The notes below the pieces were generated by a model. The model was not told where the DNA came from. It did not search any database and saw only the letters and a program-made list of their open reading frames with translations. A stretch of 64,000 bases of DNA from Streptomyces sp. NBC_00344. Lineage in GTDB: Bacteria; Actinomycetota; Actinomycetes; Streptomycetales; Streptomycetaceae. The first letter of the stretch is position 1, and every line of letters starts with the position of its first letter. Of this stretch, positions 1 through 8,872 are shown one piece after another. The stretch lies in NCBI RefSeq assembly GCF_036088315.1, contig NZ_CP107996.1:1566001-1630000 (forward strand), given 5' to 3'. The position numbers and the translations under genes are program-made.

Positions 1-235
1 GGTCGTACGCGCCGCGCCGGGCCCGGAAGGTGAGCGGCAGATCGTCGTCGAGAGTGAGCAGGTAGCCGCCGCCGGCCTGGGCAACGGGTTCGACGATTTC
101 CTCGTACGCGAACTCGCCGACCATCTTGGCAAGGAGACGCCGTGCTGCTCGGTCCCAGACCTCAGGATTCAGCTCAGGAGGCGAAAGAAGCGCTGGTCCG
201 GATTCGGAGTCGGGAGTGACGGGCGGTTTCGGCAA
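1..235 (-). CDS. IucA/IucC-family siderophore synthetase, N-terminal fragment
   Basis: Partial gene cut by the left edge; only the first 78 residues are visible. A GAGGAG ribosome binding site lies five bases before a TTG start at 235. The frame stays open to base 1 and reads as an N-terminal region with motifs AKMVGEFAYEEIVEPV and LPLTFRARRGAYD, which resembles the N-terminus of IucA/IucC NRPS-independent siderophore (NIS) synthetases. These ATP-dependent enzymes couple carboxylates such as citrate or succinate to amines or hydroxamates. It follows the acyltransferase gene on the same strand after about 96 bp, as expected for the second synthetase of an aerobactin/rhizobactin-like operon. 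Family assignment rests on a short segment and on context. Confidence 0.6.
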   Translation of the reverse strand, partial: MPKPPVTPDSESGPALLSPPELNPEVWDRAARRLLAKMVGEFAYEEIVEPVAQAGGGYLLTLDDDLPLTFRARRGAYD

Positions 236-331
236 AGTGACTCCTCGGGGTGGAACCGATGCGGGACGAGCGGTGTATCAAAGGCAGATGGTCGTTCACG
301 GACAGTCGCAAGGAGACCTACGGGTGATCAC

Positions 332-1102
332 TTACAGCAGATGGCGAAGTGCCCTGTCGCGGACCATGAGGGCGGAGCGCTTCTCCGGAAGGTCGATTTC
401 AGCGGAGAAGCGGAAGCCTGCGCTGAGGAAAGCAGACACGGAGGGGGTGTTGCGCAGGTCCGGTTCGGCGATGACCCGCGCGCACTGGGGCCGGTTCTCC
501 AGCACGAGGTCGGAAACGGCACGAAGAAGCATGGTGCCGATACCTCGCCCGCGATCGCCGACGCCCCCGATGAGTAGATGGAGCCCGGTGTCATGGGGCC
601 GCGCCGGGTAGTGACGGGCGAGCGGGTCGAGGTCCGCGCGATAGATCTCCCAGTAACTCACCGGCACACCGTTGAGTACCCCCAGACAGGGGACGCTGCG
701 CCCGTCGCCGTCGAGTTGGGTGCGCAGATGTTCGGCGGTGACCGACTCCCGGCCCTGTAGTTCCCAGAAGGCGGCCACCGCCGGGTCGTTCATCCACCGG
801 CTGATCAAAGTGAGGTCGCGCTCGATCTCCACGGTGACGAGGCAGAATTCGCCCTCGGGAGTGGTGGCGGGCTCCCAGGTGCCGGGGGCGCCGAGCAGGT
901 CCCCACCGCTGCCGGGGTTGCTTCCGAACTCGGCGATCGGACTATCCGGACGCAACAAGGACAGCAGTTCTTCGGGCAGCCGCAGATCGAGTGTGTCTTC
1001 GCCTCCTGGGCCCGGCGGGTCGGCAGGCGTGGCCCCGGTGTCGCGGCTGGCATCTATAGAGGGCACGACGACGTTCCTCTTCTCGGGTATGGATCGGCTC
1101 AT
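332..1102 (-). CDS. Siderophore acyltransferase, GNAT family (IucB/RhbD-like)
   Basis: 256-residue GNAT-fold protein of the siderophore acetyltransferase type, which N-acylates a hydroxylamine or amine precursor before NIS condensation. The N-terminal 80 residues are a low-complexity, probably disordered extension. The acyltransferase core runs from about residue 85 (TVEIERDLTLISRWMNDP) to the end, with PVSYWEIYRAD, the acyl-CoA loop region GDRGRGIGTMLLRAV and EPDLRNTPSVSAFLSAGF, all typical of IucB/RhbD proteins. The ATG overlaps the stop of the upstream IucA/IucC gene by 4 bp (ATGA), so the two are translationally coupled. Substrate (acetyl-CoA or longer acyl-CoA) cannot be read from the sequence. 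Confidence 0.85.
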   Translation of the reverse strand: MSRSIPEKRNVVVPSIDASRDTGATPADPPGPGGEDTLDLRLPEELLSLLRPDSPIAEFGSNPGSGGDLLGAPGTWEPATTPEGEFCLVTVEIERDLTLISRWMNDPAVAAFWELQGRESVTAEHLRTQLDGDGRSVPCLGVLNGVPVSYWEIYRADLDPLARHYPARPHDTGLHLLIGGVGDRGRGIGTMLLRAVSDLVLENRPQCARVIAEPDLRNTPSVSAFLSAGFRFSAEIDLPEKRSALMVRDRALRHLL

Positions 1103-2958
1103 GTCCCCATGCGGTAAAGGGGGTTGGTGAGGGTGACATAGACAGACTGGGTGTCGACGGGACCGACAAGCTCATCCAGGCCGTGCAGTCTGGTGAGCAG
1201 ATTGGCTTTGGCGCGGAGCGAGGGTGCTTCCAGAAGCTGAGTGGGCAGCGGTGAGCCGAGGTCGGTCGCCTTCATGAGGAACTGTCGGAAGGCAGCGATC
1301 AGAAGCTGTTCGTCGGCAAGGTGCTGGGAGCCGAAGGCGCCAATAAGCCCGAGGACGTTGTTGATGGCGAGGTAGTAGGCGAAGCGCTCATCGGTCACGG
1401 CGTCCGTGACGAAGGTGTCGCTGGTCGCACCGATGCCCGGGAGGCGCCTTTCCAACTGGTCGCGGTAGGACTCCCGGAAGTAGTAGCCCTGATTGTCGCG
1501 ATAGCGACCGCCGACCGGCCAGCCATCGGGATCGAGGATCACGAGGGTGTTCTGTTGATGGGCTTCGAGCGCGATGCCTGCGGTGCCGTCGAGCCAGAGA
1601 ACGGGGCGCACCACGTGATCGAGATAGCGCAGGAACCACTCGGCGGCAACGGCGCCATGAGGCCGTCCGGTGCGAGCCGAGAGGGCGGTCACGATGTCGG
1701 CAAGCCGCGACCGCATGCCGTCCCCGCCCGGCCGGGGACGGGCTGAGGTCAGAGCCGCGATACACACAGCGTCTTCCCCCCATCCGAAGGGGTTGTGACG
1801 CACGACGACATCGAAGCCGGGAACCGGCTCGCCGTCCGGGGTGTCCACCGCCAGCCACGCCGGATCACGAACGATGTCGAAGCCGGGATGGGCCGCCTGC
1901 CATTGCTCGCTCAGCCCCGCCCTCAGCAGACGGTGGACCTCCACCCCCCGGTGGAGTTCCTTACGCAGGTTCTCCCGGCAGGAATTGGTGATGCGCACGC
2001 CCAGCGAGAGCTTGAGCATCGCTTCGGTGCCCGGGCGGTGCACCGTGCGGACGGAGGAGGTGGGATGCCAGGGCTCACCGTGAAGGCCGAGATCGTGCAG
2101 AAGGCCCGCATCAAGAAGAGAGGCCACCGTGGAGCGATGCATCAGGTCGTTGGCCTGCCAGGGGTGCAGTGGCAGCAGTGCAGTGCCCTCGGGATGCGCG
2201 GGGTTGCCGGCGAGGCGTGCCATGAGCCGGTCGGCGGGCAGCGCACGACCGCGCTCGGTCCAGGCGGAATCCTGTGCCAGCACGGACCGGTCAACGGCGC
2301 ACCAGCGCAGGGGGAAGGAGCCGCGCAATTCCGGCGAATACATTCGGCTCTCGGCGTCGGAGAGGCCTTCACGGCTCTTCGGCGTGGGGTGCAGGGGATG
2401 ACCGAGAAGGAGTGACTGCTCAGCGGTCAGGAAGAGGTCAGCCTCCTCGGCCGGCTTCGGGTCCACGCGGCGTTCTCTGATGAAGACGGCGGTGCGGCGC
2501 ACCGAGTCGGCGACTCTGCCGACCAGGTCGGCGTTCTCCCGCTGACCCGCCTCACGGCCGAGCAGCGCCGCGACGGTGACTGCGTCCGCCGGTGGCGCGC
2601 TCACTGATCCTCCTTCGAGCGTCGGCCTGCCGAAGCGGTGCCAGCCGGTGGGTGACCAGTAGTGGACGGGTGCCAGCAAAGCGGTACCGCTGGCGTCCAG
2701 AGGGATACGCAGCACCTGGCCGGCCGGCCTGGCGAGGTCGTTCTCCCTTGTCCAGCACCGCAACAGGTTCTCCACGGCAGCGGTCTCGGCTGCGGCGGTC
2801 GCATCGGGGTCGTCCAGCAGGTCCGGCGGGAGGGGCTGCTCCGGAGTACGGTCCCCCCTGTTCTGGCGCGGCACGGCCCCCACGTCGACCGTGAGCGGGC
2901 CGTGAGCGGTGGGACGGCCTTCGGCCTCGGGCGCGTCGGGTGCGGGGGTGGAGTTCAC
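1099..2958 (-). CDS. IucA/IucC-family NIS siderophore synthetase
   Basis: 619-residue NIS synthetase, a usual family length. Recognisable motifs are HPLHPTPKSREG near residue 185 (nucleotide-binding H-P-x-H-P), LPLHPWQ near 262, SSVRTV, KLSLGVRITNSCREN, HQQNTLV near 465 and RDNQGYYFRESYRDQ. The enzyme adenylates a carboxylic acid such as citrate and condenses it with an amine. The open frame extends 100 codons upstream inside the aminotransferase gene. I chose the GTG at 2958 because AAGGAAG lies six bases before it and the extension reads as low complexity out of frame with the neighbour. It sits 28 bp after the aminotransferase and overlaps the acyltransferase by 4 bp, forming one operon. 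Confidence 0.9.
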   Translation of the reverse strand: MNSTPAPDAPEAEGRPTAHGPLTVDVGAVPRQNRGDRTPEQPLPPDLLDDPDATAAAETAAVENLLRCWTRENDLARPAGQVLRIPLDASGTALLAPVHYWSPTGWHRFGRPTLEGGSVSAPPADAVTVAALLGREAGQRENADLVGRVADSVRRTAVFIRERRVDPKPAEEADLFLTAEQSLLLGHPLHPTPKSREGLSDAESRMYSPELRGSFPLRWCAVDRSVLAQDSAWTERGRALPADRLMARLAGNPAHPEGTALLPLHPWQANDLMHRSTVASLLDAGLLHDLGLHGEPWHPTSSVRTVHRPGTEAMLKLSLGVRITNSCRENLRKELHRGVEVHRLLRAGLSEQWQAAHPGFDIVRDPAWLAVDTPDGEPVPGFDVVVRHNPFGWGEDAVCIAALTSARPRPGGDGMRSRLADIVTALSARTGRPHGAVAAEWFLRYLDHVVRPVLWLDGTAGIALEAHQQNTLVILDPDGWPVGGRYRDNQGYYFRESYRDQLERRLPGIGATSDTFVTDAVTDERFAYYLAINNVLGLIGAFGSQHLADEQLLIAAFRQFLMKATDLGSPLPTQLLEAPSLRAKANLLTRLHGLDELVGPVDTQSVYVTLTNPLYRMGT

Positions 2959-2986
2959 GGAGTGCTTCCTTGTAAGGGGGGCCGGG

Positions 2987-4369
2987 TCAGTGCGAGGAGG
3001 GGGTCTCGTGACGGCGGTTGCGGAAGCGTTCCGCGGCGACCAGGGCATCGGCCAGCCGGTCGAGAACGGCCTCCGTCTGTTCATCGGTGAGAGTGAGCGG
3101 GGGCAGCAGACGGACAACACTGGAGTGGCGGCCGCCGATTTCGACGATGAGTCCGCGGGCCAGGCACTCACGCTGGACGGCAGACGCAAGGGCGGGGTCG
3201 GCCGGCGAAGGGCCGGCAGCGTCGGGAGCCGCCGCTTCGGGGTCGACGAGCTCCACACCGATCATCAAGCCCCTGCCGCGCACGTCGCCGATGGAGGGAT
3301 GCTCTGCGGCCAGGCCCTGGAGTCTTCCGATGATGCGGGCACCCAGAACGGCCGCACGCTCGGCGAGCCGGTTCTCGCGGACGAACGCGAGGGTGGCGGC
3401 GCCCGCCGCCATGGCGAGCTGGTTGCCGCGGAAGGTGCCCGCGTGAGCACCCGGCTCCCAGGCGTCCAGTTCCGACCGGTAGACGATGACGGCCAGCGGG
3501 AGGGAGCCGCCGATCGCTTTGGACAGCACCATCACATCGGGGACGATCCCGCTGTGCTCGACCGCCCAGAAGGCCCCGGTGCGGCCGACGCCGGTCTGCA
3601 CTTCGTCGGCGATGAGCGGGATCGAGCGGTCGGCGGTGATCTCCCGCATTCTCCGCATCCAGCTGTCGGGGCCCGGGATCACCCCGCCCTCGCCCTGTAC
3701 CGGTTCAAGAATCATCCCGGCCGGCGGGACCACTCCGCCCTTGGGGTCATCGAGCAGGTTCTCGGTCCACCGGGCGGCAAGATCCACCCCCCGCTCTCCT
3801 CCGACGCCGAACGGACTGCGGTACTCCTGCGGATACGGAAGCCGGGTCACCCTGACGTCGGGGGCGCCACCGGAGACGGCGAGTGCACCGGCAGTCATGC
3901 CGTGATAGGCACCGGTGAAGGCGAGGATCCCGCTGCGTCCGGTGGCGGTCCTGACGAGTTTGAGGGCTGCCTCGACCGCGTCCGTACCAGCGGGTCCGCA
4001 GAACTGGACCCGCGCCTGGTCGGCGAAGCGAGGGGGCAGCGTCGCGAACAGTTCGGTGGTGAACGCGTCCTTCACCGGGGTGGCAAGATCCAGGACGTGC
4101 AACGGGGCGCCGGAGTCGATGACTTTCTTGATCGCTTCGAGCACCACGGGGTGGTTGTGTCCGAGGGCGAGCGTTCCAGCGCCGGAGAGGCAGTCGAGAT
4201 AGCGCCGCCCGTCCGCGCCCTCGATCGTCAGGCCACGGGCCCGGACCGGGACGATCGGCAGTGACCGTGCGTAGGTACGGGCAGCCGATTCACGCATCGA
4301 CTGCCGACGCAGGATGCCCTCGTGCACGGTCGTCGGCGCCGCCGGTGCGGATTCGGTCACAGCCACTGC
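2987..4369 (-). CDS. Diaminobutyrate--2-oxoglutarate aminotransferase-like, class III
   Basis: 460-residue class III PLP aminotransferase of the DABA type (EctB/RhbA/DdcA relatives). It would convert aspartate semialdehyde and an amino donor to 2,4-diaminobutyrate, precursor of 1,3-diaminopropane in schizokinen/rhizobactin-type siderophores. Visible features are LDCLSGAGTLALGHNHP, CGPAGTDAVEAALKL, GAYHGMTAGALAVSG, LIADEVQTGVGRTG and the PLP lysine in VLSKAIGGSLPLA (K284). The start is the GTG at 4369, preceded by GGGAGGA at about 10 bp; an ATG-like start 7 codons further up lies upstream of that site. It is the first gene of the operon. No DABA decarboxylase lies between it and the synthetase, unlike rhbAB. 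No clear iron box is visible upstream. Confidence 0.87.
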   Translation of the reverse strand, partial: AVAVTESAPAAPTTVHEGILRRQSMRESAARTYARSLPIVPVRARGLTIEGADGRRYLDCLSGAGTLALGHNHPVVLEAIKKVIDSGAPLHVLDLATPVKDAFTTELFATLPPRFADQARVQFCGPAGTDAVEAALKLVRTATGRSGILAFTGAYHGMTAGALAVSGGAPDVRVTRLPYPQEYRSPFGVGGERGVDLAARWTENLLDDPKGGVVPPAGMILEPVQGEGGVIPGPDSWMRRMREITADRSIPLIADEVQTGVGRTGAFWAVEHSGIVPDVMVLSKAIGGSLPLAVIVYRSELDAWEPGAHAGTFRGNQLAMAAGAATLAFVRENRLAERAAVLGARIIGRLQGLAAEHPSIGDVRGRGLMIGVELVDPEAAAPDAAGPSPADPALASAVQRECLARGLIVEIGGRHSSVVRLLPPLTLTDEQTEAVLDRLADALVAAERFRNRRHETPSSH

Positions 4370-4661
4370 TCTTGTTCCTCCCGCAGTCACATTTTGTTCG
4401 TCACGGCCCGGCCGTCACGTTTCTGTTGTGCGTCCTCGCCGCCGAGGCTGAACACAGCCCAGAAGCCCCCCGTATGTCACAACGACGCCGACGCCGTGGG
4501 ATCACGGGCACACCGGAAGATCCTTTGCGGCGGCGGAACCACGGCCCTGCCGCATGCCGTCCCCATCGGCACCGGCATAGTGGGGCCCGCACTTCACGAC
4601 CGGGTCACTGGTTCCGCAGTGCCGAACGTCCGTTGTTCCGAAGTCCCAGGGGGATCACTAC
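4370..4661. promoter_or_regulatory. Divergent intergenic region, siderophore operon / protease lipoprotein
   Basis: 292 bp between divergent starts must hold promoters for both directions. I looked for a 19-bp DmdR/IdeR iron box (TTAGGTTAGGCTnACCTAA-like) on either strand and did not see one. A GGGGAT ribosome binding site precedes the plus-strand gene. No convincing hairpin was seen. Confidence 0.4.
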
Positions 4662-5879
4662 ATGCGACCGCTGCATCCAGCCTTCACAGCACACCGCGGG
4701 AGGCGTGCTCGGCGAACGCGCCCTTCCATAGCCGCAGTTGGCCTCACGGCCGTACTCACACTCACCGCGACCGCCTGTGGCCCCGGCGATGACGACGCCA
4801 ACGGCAAGCCGAGCAGCAGCACTTCCTCGGTACCCGATGGGAAGATCACCATCCCGGACGACGTCAAGGACAGGTTGAAGCAGCACGGCGTCGATCTGGA
4901 CAAGTGGAAGAACGGCGAGTGGAAGAACTGGGACAGGGACACATGGCTGCGTGAGGCCAAGGACTTCATCAACCCGATCATCGCCGGGTTCTGGGACCCG
5001 GACCGGATGCGGGACGCGGACAAGACCCCGCAGAAGCCCGTTGACAACGACATCTCGGGCGACAAGGGAGTCACCGACCCGACCCCGGCGCCGGTGACCG
5101 CCCAGGGCGTGAAGGCTCCGTACCACAACACTCTCCCCGAGGCGGGAAAGCTCTTCTTCGACAGCCCGGAAGGTTCGATGGTCTGCTCGGCAACCGTCGT
5201 CGAGGACCCGGCGCATCCCGGCAAGTCCAACATGGTGTGGACGGCGGGCCATTGCGTACACGCGGGGAAGAAGGGCGGCTGGTACCGCAACATCGCCTTC
5301 GTCCCCTCGTACAACAACAGCGGCAAGTCCGTCGCTCAGTTGCGGAACGCCAAGAAGGAGGAGGTCGCTCCGTACGGCGTCTACTGGGCGGACTGGGCGC
5401 AGACCTCCGAGCAGTGGATCGCCGGCGGCGGGCCCACCGGAGGCCAGGGTGCTCCGTACGACTTCGCCGTGCTGCACGTGACACCGGAGAAGGGCAGCAC
5501 CAGGTCCCTGGAAGAGACGGTCGGCGGCGCCCTGCCGGTGAATTTCAACGCCCCGGCCGTGCCGAAGATCCCAGGCATCACGGCAACCGGTTACCCGGCG
5601 GCCCCCCCGTTCGACGGTCAGAAGCTCTTCCAGTGTGCGGACCGTCCCGGCCGGCTTTCGGTCACCGCGAACGACCCGACGATGTACCGCATCGGCTGCA
5701 CCATGACGGGCGGTTCGTCCGGCGGCGGGTGGATCTCCAACGGTGCGGACGGAAAGCCCGCGCTGGTGTCCAACACTTCGATCGGCCCGGTGACGGCAGG
5801 CTGGCTGGCAGGTCCGCGCCTCGGCAAGGAAGCCAAGGGTGTCTACGACTCCGTCAGCAAGAAGTACGCGGGCCGGTAG
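4662..5879 (+). CDS. Secreted trypsin-fold serine protease lipoprotein, copy 1
   Basis: 405 residues. A basic N-terminus and hydrophobic stretch end in lipobox LTATAC (lipid Cys39), so a lipoprotein is expected. A Lys/Trp-rich linker (HGVDLDKWKNGEWKNWD, then WLREAKDFINPIIAGFWDP) covers residues 75-125. The protease domain carries catalytic residues in TAGHC (H197), YDFAVLHV (D267) and GGSSGGGW (S353), typical of V8/trypsin-like peptidases. Likely an extracytoplasmic endopeptidase of unknown substrate. The next gene is a close paralog. A disulfide may link C in CSATVV with the Cys of TAGHC. The paralog pair is read away from the siderophore operon. Confidence 0.85.
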   Translation: MRPLHPAFTAHRGRRARRTRPSIAAVGLTAVLTLTATACGPGDDDANGKPSSSTSSVPDGKITIPDDVKDRLKQHGVDLDKWKNGEWKNWDRDTWLREAKDFINPIIAGFWDPDRMRDADKTPQKPVDNDISGDKGVTDPTPAPVTAQGVKAPYHNTLPEAGKLFFDSPEGSMVCSATVVEDPAHPGKSNMVWTAGHCVHAGKKGGWYRNIAFVPSYNNSGKSVAQLRNAKKEEVAPYGVYWADWAQTSEQWIAGGGPTGGQGAPYDFAVLHVTPEKGSTRSLEETVGGALPVNFNAPAVPKIPGITATGYPAAPPFDGQKLFQCADRPGRLSVTANDPTMYRIGCTMTGGSSGGGWISNGADGKPALVSNTSIGPVTAGWLAGPRLGKEAKGVYDSVSKKYAGR

Positions 5880-5948
5880 GGACGGCCCGGCAGATGGCAC
5901 GAACTCCGTCCGCAGCAGCGATCACGCGTTCTCAGGGGGAACAGCTCC

Positions 5949-7121
5949 ATGCGATCCATTCGCCCGATACTGACCGCCACCGGTATTGCCGCAGCCCTCG
6001 CGCTGACGGCGACCGCTTGTAACGGCGACAAGGACCAGGCAGCCGGCCAGACGGCGGACAAGCCGGCGGCTTCCGCCCCGGCCGGCACGGCCGGTGACGC
6101 CGGCGGCCTGGCCGACACACTCAGGAAGCACGGCGTCGACCCGGACAAGTGGAAGGACGGCGAGTGGAAGAACTGGGACAAGGACAAGTGGCTGCGTGAG
6201 GCCAAGGACTTCGTCAACCCGGTGATCAAGGGGCTGTGGAAGCCCGACCGGATGCAGAAGGCCAAGGATCCGCAACGGACGATGGCCTACGGTGACGCGA
6301 CGGGCGACCAGAACGTCACCGACCCGGAGCCCGCGCCCGTACAGGCCCAGGAGGAGAAGCACCCTTACCACGAGTACGCAGCACCCGTCGGCAAGGTCTT
6401 CTTCGACTCTCCCGAGGGTTCCATGGTCTGCTCGGGCACGGTCGTCAAGGACCCGAAGGCCCCGGGAAGGTCCAATCTGGTGTGGACCGCGGGCCACTGC
6501 GTCCACGCGGGGGCCAAGGGCGGCTGGTACCGGAACATCACCTTCGTCCCGTCGTACAACGACCAGGGCAAGACCCCCGTACAGCTGAGCAATGCCCAGC
6601 CGCAGGAGGTCGCACCCTACGGTTCGTACTGGGCCGACTGGGCCATGACCTCCAACGCGTGGATCGCGGGCGGCGGGCACACCGGAGGTGACGCCTCCCC
6701 CTACGACTACGCCCTGTTGCATGTGAAGCCGCAGAGCGGGGGGAAGTCCCTCGAGGAGACGGTCGGCAATGCGCTGACGGTCGACTTCAACGCTCCCGAC
6801 GCCAAGGACATCAGCGCGATGGGCGCCTGGGGCTACCCCGCAGCGCCCCCGTTCAACGGTCAGTTGATGAACAAGTGTGTCGACCGCCCGGGCCGGCTGT
6901 CGATGAGCCCCGGCACGCCGCCGATGTGGCGCATCGGCTGCACGATGACCGGTGGCTCCTCCGGAGGCGGCTGGTTCATCGCGGGCAAGGACGGAAAGTC
7001 GGAGCTGGTCTCCAACACCTCGATCGGTCCCGCCACTTCGGGCTGGCTCGCGGGACCCCGGCTCGGTCAGGGCGCCCAGCAGCTTTACACGGCGATGAGC
7101 GACAGGTTCGCCGGTCGCTGA
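5949..7121 (+). CDS. Secreted trypsin-fold serine protease lipoprotein, copy 2
   Basis: 390 residues and collinear with the preceding gene over its whole length: lipobox LTATAC (Cys24), the linker DKWKDGEWKNWDKDKWLREA, TAGHC, SPYDYALLHV and TGGSSGGGW. The catalytic His, Asp and Ser are all kept, so both copies should be active. The 69-bp gap holds a GGGGGA ribosome binding site and no terminator, so the two are probably cotranscribed. Divergence is mostly in the linker between lipid anchor and repeat and in surface loops, as expected of an old tandem duplication rather than a recent one. A strong hairpin follows. Confidence 0.85.
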   Translation: MRSIRPILTATGIAAALALTATACNGDKDQAAGQTADKPAASAPAGTAGDAGGLADTLRKHGVDPDKWKDGEWKNWDKDKWLREAKDFVNPVIKGLWKPDRMQKAKDPQRTMAYGDATGDQNVTDPEPAPVQAQEEKHPYHEYAAPVGKVFFDSPEGSMVCSGTVVKDPKAPGRSNLVWTAGHCVHAGAKGGWYRNITFVPSYNDQGKTPVQLSNAQPQEVAPYGSYWADWAMTSNAWIAGGGHTGGDASPYDYALLHVKPQSGGKSLEETVGNALTVDFNAPDAKDISAMGAWGYPAAPPFNGQLMNKCVDRPGRLSMSPGTPPMWRIGCTMTGGSSGGGWFIAGKDGKSELVSNTSIGPATSGWLAGPRLGQGAQQLYTAMSDRFAGR

Positions 7122-7141
7122 CAGACGGCAGCGGCCGCACG

Positions 7142-7182
7142 CCGAAGGCCGGTCCCCTCATGGCGAGGGGGCCGGCCTTCGG
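7142..7182. terminator. Bidirectional terminator-like hairpin between protease 2 and hflX
   Basis: Arms 7142-7159 and 7165-7182 (18 bp, one G-T wobble) with a 5-nt loop. It sits between convergent genes ending at 7121 and 7198, so it can end both. There is no T-run on either side, as is common in Streptomyces. Confidence 0.85.
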
Positions 7183-7197
7183 AATGCCGCGGGTCTG

Positions 7198-8733
7198 TCA
7201 GCGAGTCACCGGAACATACGGCTCAAGATCAGCCGCGAGCTCCTCGTGCACCCGGGCCTTGAGCAGGGTGCCCTCCGGGGTGTGCTCCTCGGAGATCACC
7301 TCGCCGTCGGCATGCGCTCGTGCCACCAACTGACCGTGCGTGTACGGCACCAGGACCTCGACCTCCACCTGGGGCCGCGGCAGTTCCGCATCGATCATGG
7401 CGAGCAGCTGCGGGATGCCACGGCCCGAACGGGCCGAGACCGCGATAGCGTTCCGCTCGATGCGCAACAGCCGCTGCAGCACCAGGGGATCGGCCGCATC
7501 GGCCTTGTTGATCACCACGATCTCCGGCACATCGGTCGCGCCGACCTCCCGGATCACCTCACGCACCGCAGCGAGCTGCTCCTCCGGCGCCGGGTGCGAG
7601 CCGTCCACCACATGGAGGATGAGGTCGGACTCCCCGACTTCCTCCATGGTGGACCGGAACGCCTCCACGAGGTGGTGCGGCAGATGCCGGACGAACCCCA
7701 CGGTGTCGGCGAGGGTGTAGAGCCTGCCGCTCGGGGTTTCCGCCCTGCGTACGGTCGGGTCCAGGGTGGCGAACAGGGAGTTCTCCACCAGCACACCCGC
7801 ACCGGTGAGCCGGTTGAGCAGCGAGGACTTGCCGGCATTGGTGTATCCGGCGATGGCTACCGAGGGCACCTTGTGGCGCTTGCGCTCCTGCCGCTTGATG
7901 TCGCGGCCGGTCTTCATCTCCGCGATCTCCCGGCGCATCTTCGCCATCTTCTCGCGGATCCGGCGCCGGTCCGTCTCGATCTTGGTCTCACCGGGACCAC
8001 GGGTGGCCATTCCACCGCCCGCGGATCCGGAGCCACCGCCACCCATCTGACGGGAGAGCGACTGACCCCAGCCGCGCAGGCGCGGCAGCATGTACTGCAT
8101 CTGTGCGAGTGCGACCTGCGCCTTGCCCTCACGGGACTTGGCGTGCTGGGCGAAGATGTCGAGAATCAGGGCGGTACGGTCCACCACCTTGACCTTGACG
8201 ACGTCCTCCAGATGGATCAGCTGGCCGGGGCTGAGCTCACCGTCGCACACCACGGTGTCCGCGCCGGACTCGAGGACGATGTCCCGCAACTCGTGCGCCT
8301 TGCCCGAGCCGATATATGTGGCCGGGTCGGGCTTGTCGCGGCGCTGTACCACGCCGTCGAGCACGAGTGCCCCCGCCGTCTCGGCAAGGGCCGCCAGCTC
8401 GGCGAGCGAGTTTTCCGCGTCCTGAGCGGTCCCCGATGTCCAGACACCTACGAGCACCACACGTTCCAGCCGCAGCTGCCGGTACTCGACCTCGGTGACG
8501 TCCTCGAGCTCGGTGGAGAGGCCGGCCACGCGTCGCAGGGCGGCACGCTCCGAGCGGTCGTACTGATCGCCGTCGCGCTCGCCGTCGATCTTGTGGCTCC
8601 AGGCGACGTCCTCTTCCATCAGGGCATCGGCCCGAAGGCTCTCGTTGAAGCTCTGGGTGTCCGGTTCGATGGCGTCCGGCTCGCGGACGTCCTGCTCGAG
8701 CGCGTCCTGGGAAGGGGAAGAAGAGGAGGTCAT
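7198..8733 (-). CDS. hflX: GTPase HflX
   Basis: 511-residue HflX, a ribosome-binding GTPase that splits or rescues stalled and heat-damaged ribosomes. The N-terminal HflX domain includes VGVWTSGTAQDAENSLAELA and YIGSGKAHELRD, and a glycine-rich linker MGGGGSGSAGGG precedes a helical segment. The G domain has G1 GYTNAGKSS near residue 294, G2-region LDPTVRRAE, G3 DTVGF near 342 and G4 NKAD near 407. The N-terminal 60 residues are acidic and variable, as in other actinomycete HflX. ATG start with AAGGA five bases upstream. It is the last gene of the long minus-strand run from miaA. Confidence 0.95.
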   Translation of the reverse strand: MTSSSSPSQDALEQDVREPDAIEPDTQSFNESLRADALMEEDVAWSHKIDGERDGDQYDRSERAALRRVAGLSTELEDVTEVEYRQLRLERVVLVGVWTSGTAQDAENSLAELAALAETAGALVLDGVVQRRDKPDPATYIGSGKAHELRDIVLESGADTVVCDGELSPGQLIHLEDVVKVKVVDRTALILDIFAQHAKSREGKAQVALAQMQYMLPRLRGWGQSLSRQMGGGGSGSAGGGMATRGPGETKIETDRRRIREKMAKMRREIAEMKTGRDIKRQERKRHKVPSVAIAGYTNAGKSSLLNRLTGAGVLVENSLFATLDPTVRRAETPSGRLYTLADTVGFVRHLPHHLVEAFRSTMEEVGESDLILHVVDGSHPAPEEQLAAVREVIREVGATDVPEIVVINKADAADPLVLQRLLRIERNAIAVSARSGRGIPQLLAMIDAELPRPQVEVEVLVPYTHGQLVARAHADGEVISEEHTPEGTLLKARVHEELAADLEPYVPVTR

Positions 8734-8872
8734 TGGATCCTTACGTCGAGCCGATGGTTAGTTCCGTTCGAGTGTCACAACGCGTGACGGCCCCCGATCA
8801 TTCCCGAGCGGTCATCCACGGAGCCCGGCAGCGGCTGCGACCCGTTGATAGTGGCACGGTGCGGTCGCCACG

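Noticed and set aside
2959-3258. 100-codon extension of the IucA/IucC gene into the aminotransferase gene
   Set aside because: Lies in another frame of a well-supported gene; a good ribosome binding site precedes GTG 2958.
4370-4661. Iron-box (DmdR/IdeR) search before the siderophore operon
   Set aside because: No 19-bp match to the consensus was found on either strand.
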